DNA from: Lichenicola sp965198655
GTDB taxonomy: Bacteria > Pseudomonadota > Alphaproteobacteria > Acetobacterales > Acetobacteraceae
Assembly (NCBI GenBank): GCA_965198655.1
Contig: OZ240668.1
Location: 3,782,001 to 3,846,000, forward strand
Length of the DNA: 64,000 nucleotides
Direction: 5' to 3'
Below the pieces are notes generated by a model. That model did not search any database, had not been told where the DNA came from, and was given only the letters and a program-made list of their open reading frames with translations. The number at the start of each line of letters is the position of its first letter. Within the stretch, counting starts at the first letter, position 1. Shown piece by piece: positions 33,457 through 43,127 of the stretch. The position numbers and the translations under genes are program-made.

Positions 33457-34419
33457 CTAGTGGCTGGTCCAGCCGACATAGCTGTTGACGTTGTCCCGCG
33501 TCACCAGCTTGGCCTGCATCAGCGTCACCTTCTGCGCCGGCGGCTGTCCGTCCATGATCTGCCTGCCCACCTTCACCGCCAACTGGCCCATGCCGTACGG
33601 GTCCTGCGACGCCGACGCCACGATCAGCCCGTTCGACTTCAGCGCCGACACGATGTCCGGCGCGCCGTCGACCGAGGTGATGAGGATGTTGTCGCGGTGC
33701 TGCTGCTTCGCCGCCAGCTCCGAGCCGATCGCCTGCGGGTCGTTGATCGCGAACAGCCCGTTCAGGTCGGGATAGCGGATCAGGTAGCCCTGCATCACCG
33801 CGAGCGCGCCGTCGCGCGAGCCCTTGCCGTCCTGGTCGGACGACAGGATCCTGATCCCGGGCGAGCTCGCCAGCGCCGCCTTGCAGCCCTTCACCCGGTC
33901 GATCACCGCCGAGACCTGCGGTCCGTTCTCGATCACCACGTTGCCCTTGCCGCCAAGCTTCTGGCCCAGATAGGCGCAGGACATGTTGCCGGCCGCCGTG
34001 TTATCGGTCTCCACCGTGGCGTCCGCGCCGGAAGCGGTCACGTCGGCCGCCACCACCACGATCCCGGCCGCCTGCGCCCGCTTGATCGCCGGCAGGATGG
34101 CGTTCGGGTCCACCGCGTTCAGCACGATCAGGTTCACGCCGGCGGCGATGAAGTTGTCGATCTGGGTGAACTGCTTGTTGAGGTCGTAATCCGCCGACAC
34201 CGCGATCACCCGCACGTGTCCGCCGCCCGCGTTCGCCGCGTCGGTGATGCCCTTGGTCAGCGCCACGAAGTACGGGTTGCCGAGCGAGCCCATGGTCACG
34301 CCCACCGCCTCCAGCGGCTTGGCCTGCGCCAGCACGGGTGCTGCCAGCAGCGCAGCACCCGCCATTAGCGTACGTCGCAAAGGAAACCACGTGCTGCCGT
34401 GGCCGGTCGTCTTGGTCAT
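33457..34419 (-). CDS. Sugar ABC transporter periplasmic binding protein (RbsB-like)
   Basis: A 320-residue secreted binding protein. The N-terminus has a signal peptide (about residues 1-33, ending AQAK). The type I periplasmic fold is clear: GVTMGSLGNPYFVALTKGI, NLIVLNAVDPNAILPAIKRA and GYLIRYPDLNGLFAINDPQA are the usual ribose/xylose/inositol-binding pattern. The ATG at 34419 has a GGGGAAG site. It is the first gene in reading order after the permease and ATPase genes on this strand, i.e. the 3'-most gene of the rbsA-rbsC-rbsB-like unit. The sugar is unknown. Confidence 0.9.
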   Translation of the reverse strand: MTKTTGHGSTWFPLRRTLMAGAALLAAPVLAQAKPLEAVGVTMGSLGNPYFVALTKGITDAANAGGGHVRVIAVSADYDLNKQFTQIDNFIAAGVNLIVLNAVDPNAILPAIKRAQAAGIVVVAADVTASGADATVETDNTAAGNMSCAYLGQKLGGKGNVVIENGPQVSAVIDRVKGCKAALASSPGIRILSSDQDGKGSRDGALAVMQGYLIRYPDLNGLFAINDPQAIGSELAAKQQHRDNILITSVDGAPDIVSALKSNGLIVASASQDPYGMGQLAVKVGRQIMDGQPPAQKVTLMQAKLVTRDNVNSYVGWTSH

Positions 34420-34499
34420 GTTTTCTTCCCCGAGCCGTCCCGTGTTCGATGCGAAGGGTGCCGAGCGGCCGGGACGGTTCCCGCTCAGCGCCTGGCCGG

Positions 34500-35543
34500 T
34501 CAGGTGCGCGCGCCGCCGCCCTGCCGGAAGCGGTCCAGCGCCACCGCGCCGATGATCACCAGCCCCTTGACGATGAACTGCCAGATGTCCGACACGCCGA
34601 CCAGGATCAGCCCGTTGCTCAGGATGGCGATGATCAGCGCGCCGATCAGCGTGCCCCAGATCGAGCCGATGCCGCCCACGAACGAGGTGCCGCCCAGGAT
34701 CACCGCGGCGATCGCGTCGAGCTCGTAGGACTGGCCGAGCTGCAGCCCGTTGGCCGCATACAGCCGGGCCGAGGACAGCACGCCGCCCAGCCCCGCCAGC
34801 AGCCCGGACAGCCCGTACACGAACAGCAGGATCCGAGGCACGTTGATCCCGGCCAGGCGGGCTGCCGACGCGTTGCCGCCCACCGCGTAGATCCTGACCC
34901 CCAGCACGGTGCGTCGCAGCACGTACCAGGAGGCGGCGATCACCACGATGGCGACGATCGCCAGCCACGGCACCACCACGCCCGGCAGCACCCGGATGCC
35001 GTCATTGCCGAGCCAGGCATAGCTTAGCTGCGGGTTGAACACCGTGTTGTCGGCGCCCATCAGCCGGGCCAGGCCGCGCACCGCGGTCAGCGAGCCGAGC
35101 GTGACGATGAAGGGCGGCAGCCGCCCGAACGCGATCAGCATCCCGTTCAGCAGGCCGATCCCGGCGCCGATCAGCAGGCAGGCCGGGATCGCCAGCCCGC
35201 TGAAGCCCGGCAGCAGCGACACGATCAGCGCCCCCATCGCCGAGGCGGCCAGGATCGAGCCCACCGACAGGTCGATGCCGCCGGTCAGGATCACGAAGGT
35301 CATGCCGGCGCCGAGCACGCAGTTGATCGAGGCCTGCTGCGCCACGATCGACAGGTTCTGCACCGTCAGGAAGCGGTGGCCGCCGGCGAACTGGAAGCCG
35401 ATCGCCAGCACGATCAGCACCGGCAGCATGCCGAGCGACTGCAGGGTGGAGCGGAACTGCGCCCGGTTGCTGGGCCGCGCCAGGGCCGGCGGGGTGCCGG
35501 CGTCGGGGGAGAGCGGCGCCGGGATGGGCTGGTCGTCTGGCAT
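34500..35543 (-). CDS. Sugar ABC transporter permease (RbsC-like)
   Basis: A 347-residue inner-membrane protein with about eight to ten membrane segments. INCVLGAGMTFVILTGGIDLSVGSI and the EAA-type loop GTSFVGGIGSIWGTLIGALI are diagnostic for the ribose/xylose/galactose permease family. A 35-residue Pro-rich cytosolic N-terminus precedes the first helix. It lies 12 bp downstream of the ATPase gene. Confidence 0.92.
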   Translation of the reverse strand: MPDDQPIPAPLSPDAGTPPALARPSNRAQFRSTLQSLGMLPVLIVLAIGFQFAGGHRFLTVQNLSIVAQQASINCVLGAGMTFVILTGGIDLSVGSILAASAMGALIVSLLPGFSGLAIPACLLIGAGIGLLNGMLIAFGRLPPFIVTLGSLTAVRGLARLMGADNTVFNPQLSYAWLGNDGIRVLPGVVVPWLAIVAIVVIAASWYVLRRTVLGVRIYAVGGNASAARLAGINVPRILLFVYGLSGLLAGLGGVLSSARLYAANGLQLGQSYELDAIAAVILGGTSFVGGIGSIWGTLIGALIIAILSNGLILVGVSDIWQFIVKGLVIIGAVALDRFRQGGGART

Positions 35544-35555
35544 CGCGCGTGCTCC

Positions 35556-37106
35556 TCAGGCCGCCAGGCTGTCGGTGCCGAGGCCGGCGGCGTGCACCAT
35601 CACCGATTCCTGGGTGATCGGCACACCGGTGTCGCCGCCGACCTCGCCTGCGATGGCGCCCTCGCGCATCACCAGCACCCGATCGCAGATCCCCACGATC
35701 TCCGGCAGGTCGGACGAGATCAGCAGCACGCCGAGCCCGTCCTGGGCCAGCTCGTCGATGATGCGGTAGATCTCCGACTTCGCCCCCACGTCCACGCCGC
35801 GGGTCGGCTCGTCCAGGATCAACACCTTCGGCCCCGTTTCCAGCAGCCTTGCCAGCAGCACCTTCTGCTGGTTGCCACCGGACAGCGAGCCCACCTGCAC
35901 CAGAGGGCTCGACGCGCGCACCCGGAACGACCCGAACGCGCGCATCGCCCGCTCCTTGGCGCGGTGGAGGTTGAGGCGGCCGCCGGCGCCGCTGTCGGCA
36001 CCGATCACGCCGATGTTGATGTTGGAGCCGCAGCTCATGTCCAGGAACAGCCCGAGCCCCTTGCGGTCCTCGGTCAGGTAGGCGATGCCGGCGTCGAGCG
36101 CCTGCTTCGGGTGGTGCGGCGTGACGGGCCTGCCCTCCAGCGTGATGCTGCCGCCGGCGCGCCGGTCGGCGCCGAAGATCAGCCGGGCGAGCTCGGTGCG
36201 GCCGGCGCCGACCAGCCCCGCCAGGCCCAGCACCTCGCCGCGATGCAGCGCGAACGAGCACGGCCGCACCCGCGCGCCGTCGGTCAGCCCGTCCACCTGC
36301 ATCACCACCGGCCCGCGCACCGCGGCGCCGTCATGCGTCTTGGTGTAGAACGAGGACAGCGAGCGCCCGACCATCATCTGCACGATCGCGTCGGCCGACA
36401 TCTGCTCGCGCTCCAGCGTGCCGGCGCTGCTGCCGTCGCGCAGCACCGTGACCCGGTCCGCCAGCTCGTACACCTCCGCCATCCGGTGCGAGATGTAGAT
36501 CAGCGCGATCCCCTCGCTGCGGAGCTGGCGGATCAGCGCGAACAGCCGGCCGGTTTCCCGCGCCGACAGCGCCGTGGTGGGCTCGTCCAGCACCAGGATG
36601 CGCGAGTGGCGATGCAGCGCGCGCGCGATCTCGACCAGCTGCTGCTCGGCGATCGACAGGGTGGAGACGAGCGTGTCCGGCCCGAACGGCGTGCCGAGGC
36701 GACGGAGGATCGGCCGGCAGGCCTCCGCCATTGCCCGGCGATCGAGCCGGCCGCCGGGCCGGCGGATCTCGTCGCCGAGGTGGATGTTCTCCGACACGGA
36801 AAGGTTGGGCGCCAGCGCCAGCTCCTGGTAGATGATGGCGATCCCGGCCTGCCTGGCGGCTTGCGGCCCGTCGATCTGCACCGCCTCGCCGAACACCCGG
36901 ATCACCCCGCCCGGATCGGCACGATGCGCGCCGGACAGCACCTTCATCAGGGTGGACTTGCCGGCGCCGTTCTCGCCCATCAGCGCCAGCACCTCGCCGC
37001 TCCACGCGTCGAGCCACACCCCGGACAGCGCGCGCACGCCGGGAAACGTCTTCGAGATGCCCTGCATCTGCAGGGCAAGCGTTCCCCGCCCCTCCTCGTT
37101 CTCCAT
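35556..37106 (-). CDS. Sugar ABC transporter ATP-binding protein (RbsA-like)
   Basis: A 516-residue protein with two ATPase modules, typical of RbsA/MglA. Module 1 has the Walker A GENGAGKSTLMKVLSG, the signature LSIAEQQLVEIARAL and Walker B RILVLDEPTTAL. Module 2 has the degenerate Walker A GLVGAGRTELARLIFG, the signature SLSGGNQQKVLLARLL and KVLILDEPTRGVDVG. The ATG at 37106 (MENEEGRGT) has a GAGGAAG site. It is the first gene of the transporter unit. Confidence 0.94.
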   Translation of the reverse strand: MENEEGRGTLALQMQGISKTFPGVRALSGVWLDAWSGEVLALMGENGAGKSTLMKVLSGAHRADPGGVIRVFGEAVQIDGPQAARQAGIAIIYQELALAPNLSVSENIHLGDEIRRPGGRLDRRAMAEACRPILRRLGTPFGPDTLVSTLSIAEQQLVEIARALHRHSRILVLDEPTTALSARETGRLFALIRQLRSEGIALIYISHRMAEVYELADRVTVLRDGSSAGTLEREQMSADAIVQMMVGRSLSSFYTKTHDGAAVRGPVVMQVDGLTDGARVRPCSFALHRGEVLGLAGLVGAGRTELARLIFGADRRAGGSITLEGRPVTPHHPKQALDAGIAYLTEDRKGLGLFLDMSCGSNINIGVIGADSGAGGRLNLHRAKERAMRAFGSFRVRASSPLVQVGSLSGGNQQKVLLARLLETGPKVLILDEPTRGVDVGAKSEIYRIIDELAQDGLGVLLISSDLPEIVGICDRVLVMREGAIAGEVGGDTGVPITQESVMVHAAGLGTDSLAA

Positions 37107-37706
37107 CGCTTCCTCGAAGGCTTTCTTTATTGTTGGACATGGTGCGCCGGACGCCAGGCGGACGCAACCGGCGCGGCTTCGGGGGCTGGTTTGATGTTGC
37201 AGCGCAGCACAGGCACTCCAGCTCGTTCCGCTGCACGATGATCTCGAAGCCGGACGCGTCCTGTCGGACGACCTCACGGAAGGTCGTGTGTCCCGTAACC
37301 GAAGCAAGCATCCGATAGGGCTCCGTGACCTTTACGTGTTCGAGAAGAAACGCTTCAGCATCGGCATCAAGAAAACGAGGGAACGTTTCTGATTTTTGTT
37401 CCCGGTGTCGAACCGGCTGCTGGACTATGAAGAATGCGACCATACCGATCGCGATCGGACCGGGTGTCGATCGCGGTTCGGCCGTCTAGCTTTGTTGGTC
37501 GGTCATGGGAAACCTGTTGCCGGCAGCGAGCGCCGCGACGGCTTCTCCCGGCGCTTGCTTTGTCCTAGAACGAAGAAAGAAAAGCGGCAGTGTCCCTCGC
37601 CGCATCGACTGCTGAGCCTGCCCTGGGCTGGTTGCCTCTCCTCCTTGCCGAACGGCCGGCATGCTTTCCCAAGATGTCGCAACAGTCGCAACAAAAGGGT
37701 TGTGCC
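37107..37706. other. 600-bp AT-richer intergenic region between divergent units
   Basis: This stretch separates the ABC transporter (minus) from the Hint protein (plus) and must contain both promoters. A GGGAAC/GTTCCC hairpin lies at about 37379-37403. A minus-strand open frame of about 100 codons (ending near 37130) precedes the ATPase gene but shows no recognisable domain. The region is compositionally AT-richer than its neighbours. No RNA gene is apparent. Confidence 0.4.
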
Positions 37707-40010
37707 GTGACGAATTATGTTTTCGATGCGAATCCCAACTACAACGAGGTGGATTGGGGCAGCCCCTCGAGCTGGTACGGCGGCATCGTGCCGAACAGCG
37801 CCGACGCGCAGGTGTCGATCCCGACTGTCACCTTCACCAACGGCAGCGGCGTCTACGCGACCATCATCACCATCGGGTCCGGCGAAAGCTACGCTGTCCA
37901 GTCCCTCACCATTAGCAACAACTACCTGTCCCTGATCGGCAACCTGTCGATGAGCGGCACCCTCGACCTCCAGACCGGCAGCCAGATCAACCTCGCCGGC
38001 GGCACGCTGAGCTTCGGCTCGCTGAGCGACGACAACGGCCTCCTCCAGGGCTACGGCCAGATCGTGGCCACGGGCACGCTGGACAACACCGGATCGATCG
38101 GCGGCGGTGGTGGAAACGGGACCGGAACCGGATTGATCATCAACGCCGCGACCTTCCGCAACACCGGCTCGATCGGGGCCAGCGCCTCCGACACCGCGAC
38201 CGCCCCCTCCGCCGCCTCGACGGTGACGATCCACGCCGCGTCGGATCCCGACCTCGTGGACGGCACGCTCGGCGGCGGCGGCGGCTACAGCGCCGGCGCC
38301 GGCGGCATTCTCGATCTCGATCTCGGCGGCCTAATCACCACCGACGCCGCAACCATCGAGATCGACAAGTACAACGGCAACGGCCTGACCGGCCAGATCA
38401 ACAGCTTCGACGCCGCCACCGGCACCTATGTTTCCCTGCAATCGACGCTGACGGCGATCGCAGCGCCCGGCCACCTGGTGGTCGACAATTTCAACTACGC
38501 GACGCCGAACGCGTTCCGCGTCGACGGCGAGCTGACCCTGGCTGAGACCGGCACCTTCACCTCACCCATGCTGACGATCGACGCCGGAGGCATTGTCGAC
38601 GGCATCGGCACGGTGGCGGGGACGATCGTGAACAACGGCGTCATCGAGTCCAAGAACCCCATCGACGACGGATACACCGCACCGCAACCCGGCGACCTGG
38701 TCCTGGACGGCCCGATCAGCGGCACCGGCACGCTCGAGGTCGGTCCCGGGATCGTCTCCTACGAGTACCAGATCAATCCGCCGCAGCGCGTCGTGCAGCA
38801 CGCAATCCTGGAGCTCGCCGGCCCCACCGCGCAGAACGTCGTGTTCGCCGACGACACCGGCATCCTGATCCTCGACGACCCGGCCAGCTTTTCCGGCACC
38901 ATCACCGCCCAGTTCCCGGCGCCGGACGAGGACATGGTCGTCCTGGACGGCGTCTCCTTGAGCGACGTCACCGCCTACGACTACGCCGGCGACAGCAGCG
39001 GCGGCATCCTGACCATCGACGAGGGCCAGACCAGCCAGACCCTCGCCTTCGCCGGCGACTACACCACCGCCAGCTTCCTGCTGTCGGCGGGGGCACAGGC
39101 CCTGTCGAACTCGCCACCCAGCCTGGACATCTCCATCGCGTGCTACGCCCGGGGCACCGCCATCCGCACCGACCAGGGCAACGTTCCCGTCGAGGACCTG
39201 AAGATCGGCGACCGCGTCGCGACCTTCAACGGCAGCGCACGGCCGATCCGGTGGATCGGGCGTCGCGCCTACAGCGGACGGTTCCTCGCTTCCAACCCTG
39301 CCGTGCAGCCCATCCTGTTCAAGGCCGGCTCACTCGGCCGCTACCAGCCGTGCCGCGACCTGCGCGTGTCGCCGAAGCACGCCATGGTCCTGGACGGATG
39401 CCTGGTCCCGGCGGAGTGCCTGATCAACGGCAGCAGCGTCCTGCGGGACACCGTCTGCACCGAGGTCGAGTACTTCCACGTCGAGCTCGACAGCCACGAC
39501 GTCATCCTGGCCGAGGACGCTCCTTCGGAGACCTTCGTCGACGACAACAGCCGCGGCATGTTCGGCAACGTCGCGGAGTATCGGGCGCTCTACGGAGACC
39601 GCGCCGCGGCGCCGGCGGCCTATTGCGCGCCGCGGATCGAGGACGGCGAGGAGCTGGACCGGATCAGGCGCGGCATCGACGACAGGGCCGCACGCGGGTC
39701 GGCCGGAACCGGGAACACGCTGCGCGGCCGGATCGACCAGTGGGACGGGCGGGTCGTCCGTGGCTGGATACAGGACATCGATCGGACCGACGTCCCGGTC
39801 TGCCTGGACGTGCTGGCCAACGGCAGGATGGTGGGCCGGGCGATCGCCAACCTGTTCCGCGACGACCTGTCCCGGGCCGGTTATGGCAGCGGCTGCCACG
39901 GGTTCCATGTCGTCCTGCCGGAGCAGCCGGCTGGCGTCTCGATCGAGGTTCGCCGTGCCGCCGACGAGGCGACCCTGGAGGTGCTGCAGGACCATCGCGA
40001 CGCGGCCTGA
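37707..40010 (+). CDS. Large Hint_2-domain secreted protein
   Basis: About 767 residues from the GTG at 37707, which has a good AAGGG site; an ATG 33 bases upstream is the alternative. Residues about 1-470 form a Gly/Asn/Thr-rich beta-solenoid (e.g. GTLDLQTGSQINLAGGTLSF) as in autotransporter passengers. Residues about 477-625 are a Hint_2 domain: catalytic Cys479 (ACYARGTAI), then NVPVEDLKIGDRVATFNG and RWIGRRAYSGRF, the self-splicing/cleaving fold. A C-terminal module of about 85 residues (665-750: GRIDQWDGRVVRGW ... GFHVVLP) matches the N-terminus of the next gene. Hint_2 proteins are typical of acetic acid bacteria and relatives. Processing at Cys479 is inferred. Confidence 0.85.
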   Translation: MTNYVFDANPNYNEVDWGSPSSWYGGIVPNSADAQVSIPTVTFTNGSGVYATIITIGSGESYAVQSLTISNNYLSLIGNLSMSGTLDLQTGSQINLAGGTLSFGSLSDDNGLLQGYGQIVATGTLDNTGSIGGGGGNGTGTGLIINAATFRNTGSIGASASDTATAPSAASTVTIHAASDPDLVDGTLGGGGGYSAGAGGILDLDLGGLITTDAATIEIDKYNGNGLTGQINSFDAATGTYVSLQSTLTAIAAPGHLVVDNFNYATPNAFRVDGELTLAETGTFTSPMLTIDAGGIVDGIGTVAGTIVNNGVIESKNPIDDGYTAPQPGDLVLDGPISGTGTLEVGPGIVSYEYQINPPQRVVQHAILELAGPTAQNVVFADDTGILILDDPASFSGTITAQFPAPDEDMVVLDGVSLSDVTAYDYAGDSSGGILTIDEGQTSQTLAFAGDYTTASFLLSAGAQALSNSPPSLDISIACYARGTAIRTDQGNVPVEDLKIGDRVATFNGSARPIRWIGRRAYSGRFLASNPAVQPILFKAGSLGRYQPCRDLRVSPKHAMVLDGCLVPAECLINGSSVLRDTVCTEVEYFHVELDSHDVILAEDAPSETFVDDNSRGMFGNVAEYRALYGDRAAAPAAYCAPRIEDGEELDRIRRGIDDRAARGSAGTGNTLRGRIDQWDGRVVRGWIQDIDRTDVPVCLDVLANGRMVGRAIANLFRDDLSRAGYGSGCHGFHVVLPEQPAGVSIEVRRAADEATLEVLQDHRDAA

Positions 40011-40031
40011 CGCAGCGCCTCGGTCCTGTCC

Positions 40032-41603
40032 ATGCTGATCGGCTCGATCGACGACGCGGACCGCACCCGGATGCGGGGATGGGTCCGCAGCGGGCCTGCT
40101 CCCGACGCTCCGGTCTGCCTGCTGTTGACGGCCAACGACCGGCTGCTGGATCGGGTGGTCGCCAACCGCCACCGTCCGGACCTGGAAGCGGCCGGCATCG
40201 GCAACGGACGGTTCGGCTTCGACGTCGCGCTTCGGCCGCCGCTCGATCCGGCCCGCTCCTGGGTGATCCACCTTCGCGCGGAGAATTCGGGCGAGGACAT
40301 GCCCGGATCGCCGTTGCGGCTCGACCCGTCATCGGACTTCGACGACGCCGGGCGCGCCGCGTTCACCGCGACGTTGCTGGGCTTCGCGGACGATGCCGAG
40401 GCGGCGCGGCGCCACCAGTTCCTGCTCGAGCAGTGCGAGCTGCTTCTGCAGGTCCGCGCGGATCGCCGACGCAGCGACGCGCTGCCGGATACGGAAGCGG
40501 GACATGCGGCGCGGCGTGCGCTGGTGATCGACGCGACCCTGCCCGATCCGAGCCGCGACGGCGGTTCCGTCGCGATCGTGTCGCACATGCAGTCGCTGCA
40601 GCGTCTCGGCTGCCGCGTGACCTTCGCGGCGCAGTCCATGCCGGCATCCGGCGCGACCTCCAGCCTGGTCGAGCGGGCCGGGATCCGCGTGTGCTGCCGG
40701 CCGGAGTTCGGGTCGGTCGAGGAGGTGCTTCGGCGGGAGGCAGGCCGCTTCGACCTCGCCTACCTGCACCGGTTGCCGATCGCGTCGGCCTACACGCCGC
40801 TGGTCAGGCACTACCAGCCGCGGGCCCGCCTGATCTACAGCGTGGCCGACCTGCACCACCTCCGGCTGGCGCGTCAGGCGGTGTTCGAGGACCGTCCGGA
40901 AGTGAAGCCGGCGGTGCACCGGTTGCGGAGCCAGGAGCTGTGGACGGCAGCGAACGCGGATGCCGTCATCACCCACTCGCCGGTCGAGGCGGAGCTGCTT
41001 CGGCAGGTCGTAGCCGCCGGACGGGTGCATACGGTCCCGTGGTCGATCCCGTGCACCCCCTGCGACGTTCCGTTCGAACAACGGCACGGCATCGCCTTCA
41101 TCGGCAACTACCACCACGCGCCCAACGTCGCGGCGGTCCACTCCCTGCGCGACACGATCATGCCGCTTGTGCGCGCCGCCGACCCGTCGATCGTCTGCCG
41201 GCTCGTGGGCGCCAACCTGCCGCGGTCGCTGCAACCGCCGCAGCCCGGGCTCGCCGTGCTCGGCCAGGTGGCCGATCTCGACGCCGTGTTCCGTGCCGTT
41301 CGCCTGACGGTGGCGCCGCTCGGCTTCGGCGCCGGCCTCAAGGCGAAGGTGCTGCAAAGCTTCGCCGCCGGCATCCCGTGCGTGTGCTCGCCGGTAGCGG
41401 CCGAGGGGCTGGACCTGCCGACGGAGCTGCAGGCGCTGGTGGTCCGGGATGATGCCGCGATGGCGGACATGATCCTGCGGCTCCACGACGACCAGTCGCT
41501 GAACGACCGCCTGTCGCGGCAGGTGATCGACCTCGCCCGGCGCCTTCTGGCCGAGGGGGCCGTCGACGCGGCGATGGCCAAGACGATCCGGGCGAGCGCG
41601 TAG
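40032..41603 (+). CDS. Glycosyltransferase (GT4-like) with N-terminal shared module
   Basis: A 523-residue enzyme. Residues about 1-90 are a module homologous to the C-terminus of the Hint protein (GSIDDADRTRMRGW ... GRFGFDVAL). Residues about 95-165 are a helical linker. Residues about 165-510 are a GT-B glycosyltransferase with LLADVTLP-like opening, GIAFIGNYHHAPNV, LGQVADLDAVFRAVRLTVAP and the donor-binding GFGAGLKAKVLQSFAAGIPCV loop. It starts 21 bp after the Hint gene, so the two form an operon, suggesting glycosylation of the Hint protein or a co-secreted surface polymer. The sugar and acceptor are unknown. Confidence 0.86.
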   Translation: MLIGSIDDADRTRMRGWVRSGPAPDAPVCLLLTANDRLLDRVVANRHRPDLEAAGIGNGRFGFDVALRPPLDPARSWVIHLRAENSGEDMPGSPLRLDPSSDFDDAGRAAFTATLLGFADDAEAARRHQFLLEQCELLLQVRADRRRSDALPDTEAGHAARRALVIDATLPDPSRDGGSVAIVSHMQSLQRLGCRVTFAAQSMPASGATSSLVERAGIRVCCRPEFGSVEEVLRREAGRFDLAYLHRLPIASAYTPLVRHYQPRARLIYSVADLHHLRLARQAVFEDRPEVKPAVHRLRSQELWTAANADAVITHSPVEAELLRQVVAAGRVHTVPWSIPCTPCDVPFEQRHGIAFIGNYHHAPNVAAVHSLRDTIMPLVRAADPSIVCRLVGANLPRSLQPPQPGLAVLGQVADLDAVFRAVRLTVAPLGFGAGLKAKVLQSFAAGIPCVCSPVAAEGLDLPTELQALVVRDDAAMADMILRLHDDQSLNDRLSRQVIDLARRLLAEGAVDAAMAKTIRASA

Positions 41604-41622
41604 CTCAGGAGTATCTGTGGCG

Positions 41623-41739
41623 AAGGCCAGGGGCTTTGCCCCTGGACCCCATGAAGGGCGGAGCCCTTCAAACCCGATTCTTAAGTAATGGGGTCTGGGG
41701 CCTGAGGCCCCAGCGGGTCCAGGGCAGAGCCCTGGCCTT
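41623..41739 (-). repeat. Multi-hairpin intergenic repeat, copy 4 (encodes the tail of the DAACS gene)
   Basis: This copy is inverted relative to copies 1-3. It starts 20 bp after the glycosyltransferase stop. The convergent DAACS symporter gene reads into it: its last roughly 19 codons and its stop (41681-41683) lie inside the repeat, giving the tail QGQGSALDPLGPQAPDPIT. All four hairpins are present; the GGGGCCTGAGGCCCC one is perfect. Confidence 0.85.
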
Positions 41740-42961
41740 GCTTGTCGGCAGCCCGGCTCGGCGCCGCCAGCCGTCCGACCACCGCCGCCGCCACCGCGTT
41801 GCCCAGCACGCTGGTCGCGGTGCGGCCCATGTCCATCACGTGGTCGATCCCCAGGATCAGCAGCAGCCCCGCATCCGGCAGCCCGAACGCCGGCAGCACC
41901 GTCGCCAGCGCCACCACCGCGGCCCGCGGCACCCCGGCCGTGCCCTTCGACGTCGCCATCAGCATCAGCAGCATCCCGACCTGCTGCGCCGGGCCGAGCG
42001 CGATCCCGTATGCCTGCGCGATGAACAGCGCGGCGAAGGCCTGGAACAACATCGAGCCGTCCAGGTTGAACGCGTAGCCCAACGGCAGCACCAGCCCGAC
42101 CAGACGCGGCACCACCCCGAACCGCTCCAGCACCGCCACGGTCTGCGGGAACACCGCCTCGCTGCTCGCGGTCGCGAACGCCAGCAGCAGGGACGGCGCC
42201 ATCATGCGCAGCAGGACGAACACCCGGCGCCGGAGCACCGCGAACCCGGCCGCGACCAGCAGCCCGCACAGCAGGAGGCCCGTCGCGTAGAACCCGCCGA
42301 CCAGCCGCGCGTAGCCGCCCGCCATCGCCATCCCGCCGCGGCCGAAGCTTTGGAGCAGGGCGGCGAACACCGCCACCGGCGCCAGCCGCATCACGATCGC
42401 GGTCAGGCGCAGCATCGCGTCACCCAGGTCCGCGAGCCCGGTCCGCAGCCGCGCCGATGCCGCCTCCGGCAGCGCCGCGACCGCGCTGCCGAACAGGGAG
42501 GCGAACACCACGATCTGCACGATGTCGTTGCGCGCCATCGCGTCGATCACGCTGACCGGCACCAGCCCGACCACGAAGCCGTGCGCGTCGAACCCCCGCC
42601 CGGTCGCCCACGGCCCTTGCGGCAGCGGCAGCAACAATCCCTTTCCCGGATGCAAGAGGTTCGCCGCCAGCAGCCCCAGCCCCAGCGAAAGGAGCGACGC
42701 GAGCGCGAACCAGCCCATCGCCAGCAGCGCGACGCGCCCGGTCCCCGCCCGTCCGCGCATTCCGGCGACGCCGCCCGCCAGCGTCGCCAGCACCAGCGGC
42801 GCCACGATGCTGCGGACCAGCCGCAGGAACAGCTCCGCCACCGTGCCGGCCGCGTCGGTGACCGCGTGCAGCACCGGCGCCGGGGCCAGGGCGTGCAGCG
42901 CGGTCCCGGCCGCGACGCCGCACCCCATCGCCGCCAGGATCCACCGCGCAGGGTTTGCCAT
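41681..42961 (-). CDS. DAACS family dicarboxylate/amino acid:cation symporter
   Basis: A 426-residue membrane carrier of the GltP/DctA fold. Diagnostic elements are FATASSEAVFPQTVAVL (hairpin 1), LPLGYAFNLDGSMLFQAF, MLLMLMATSKGTAGVPRA (hairpin 2) and DHVMDMGRTATSVLGNAVA. The ATG at 42961 (MANPARWILAAMG) has GGAGATCCG upstream. The last roughly 19 residues are encoded by repeat copy 4 and are likely not part of the native fold; the conserved carrier ends near VVGRLAAPS. It probably imports C4-dicarboxylates or glutamate-like substrates. Confidence 0.9.
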   Translation of the reverse strand: MANPARWILAAMGCGVAAGTALHALAPAPVLHAVTDAAGTVAELFLRLVRSIVAPLVLATLAGGVAGMRGRAGTGRVALLAMGWFALASLLSLGLGLLAANLLHPGKGLLLPLPQGPWATGRGFDAHGFVVGLVPVSVIDAMARNDIVQIVVFASLFGSAVAALPEAASARLRTGLADLGDAMLRLTAIVMRLAPVAVFAALLQSFGRGGMAMAGGYARLVGGFYATGLLLCGLLVAAGFAVLRRRVFVLLRMMAPSLLLAFATASSEAVFPQTVAVLERFGVVPRLVGLVLPLGYAFNLDGSMLFQAFAALFIAQAYGIALGPAQQVGMLLMLMATSKGTAGVPRAAVVALATVLPAFGLPDAGLLLILGIDHVMDMGRTATSVLGNAVAAAVVGRLAAPSRAADKQGQGSALDPLGPQAPDPIT

Positions 42962-43127
42962 CGCGTCGGATCTCCCGGACCGCACGGCCACGCGGCCGCA
43001 TCGGCGGTCTTCCCGGCAGGGTGGCGACGTCCCGGCGCTGCTGCAAGTCGTGACGGCCCGGCCATTGACCGCCGCCGAACCGCGCCCTTTGCTCAGGCCG
43101 TCGTCACGGAACGAAGGACATCGGATC

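Noticed and set aside
37107..37443. Minus-strand frame of about 100 codons upstream of the RbsA-like gene
   Set aside because: No ribosome-binding site, no recognisable family, and it overlaps the expected promoter region.
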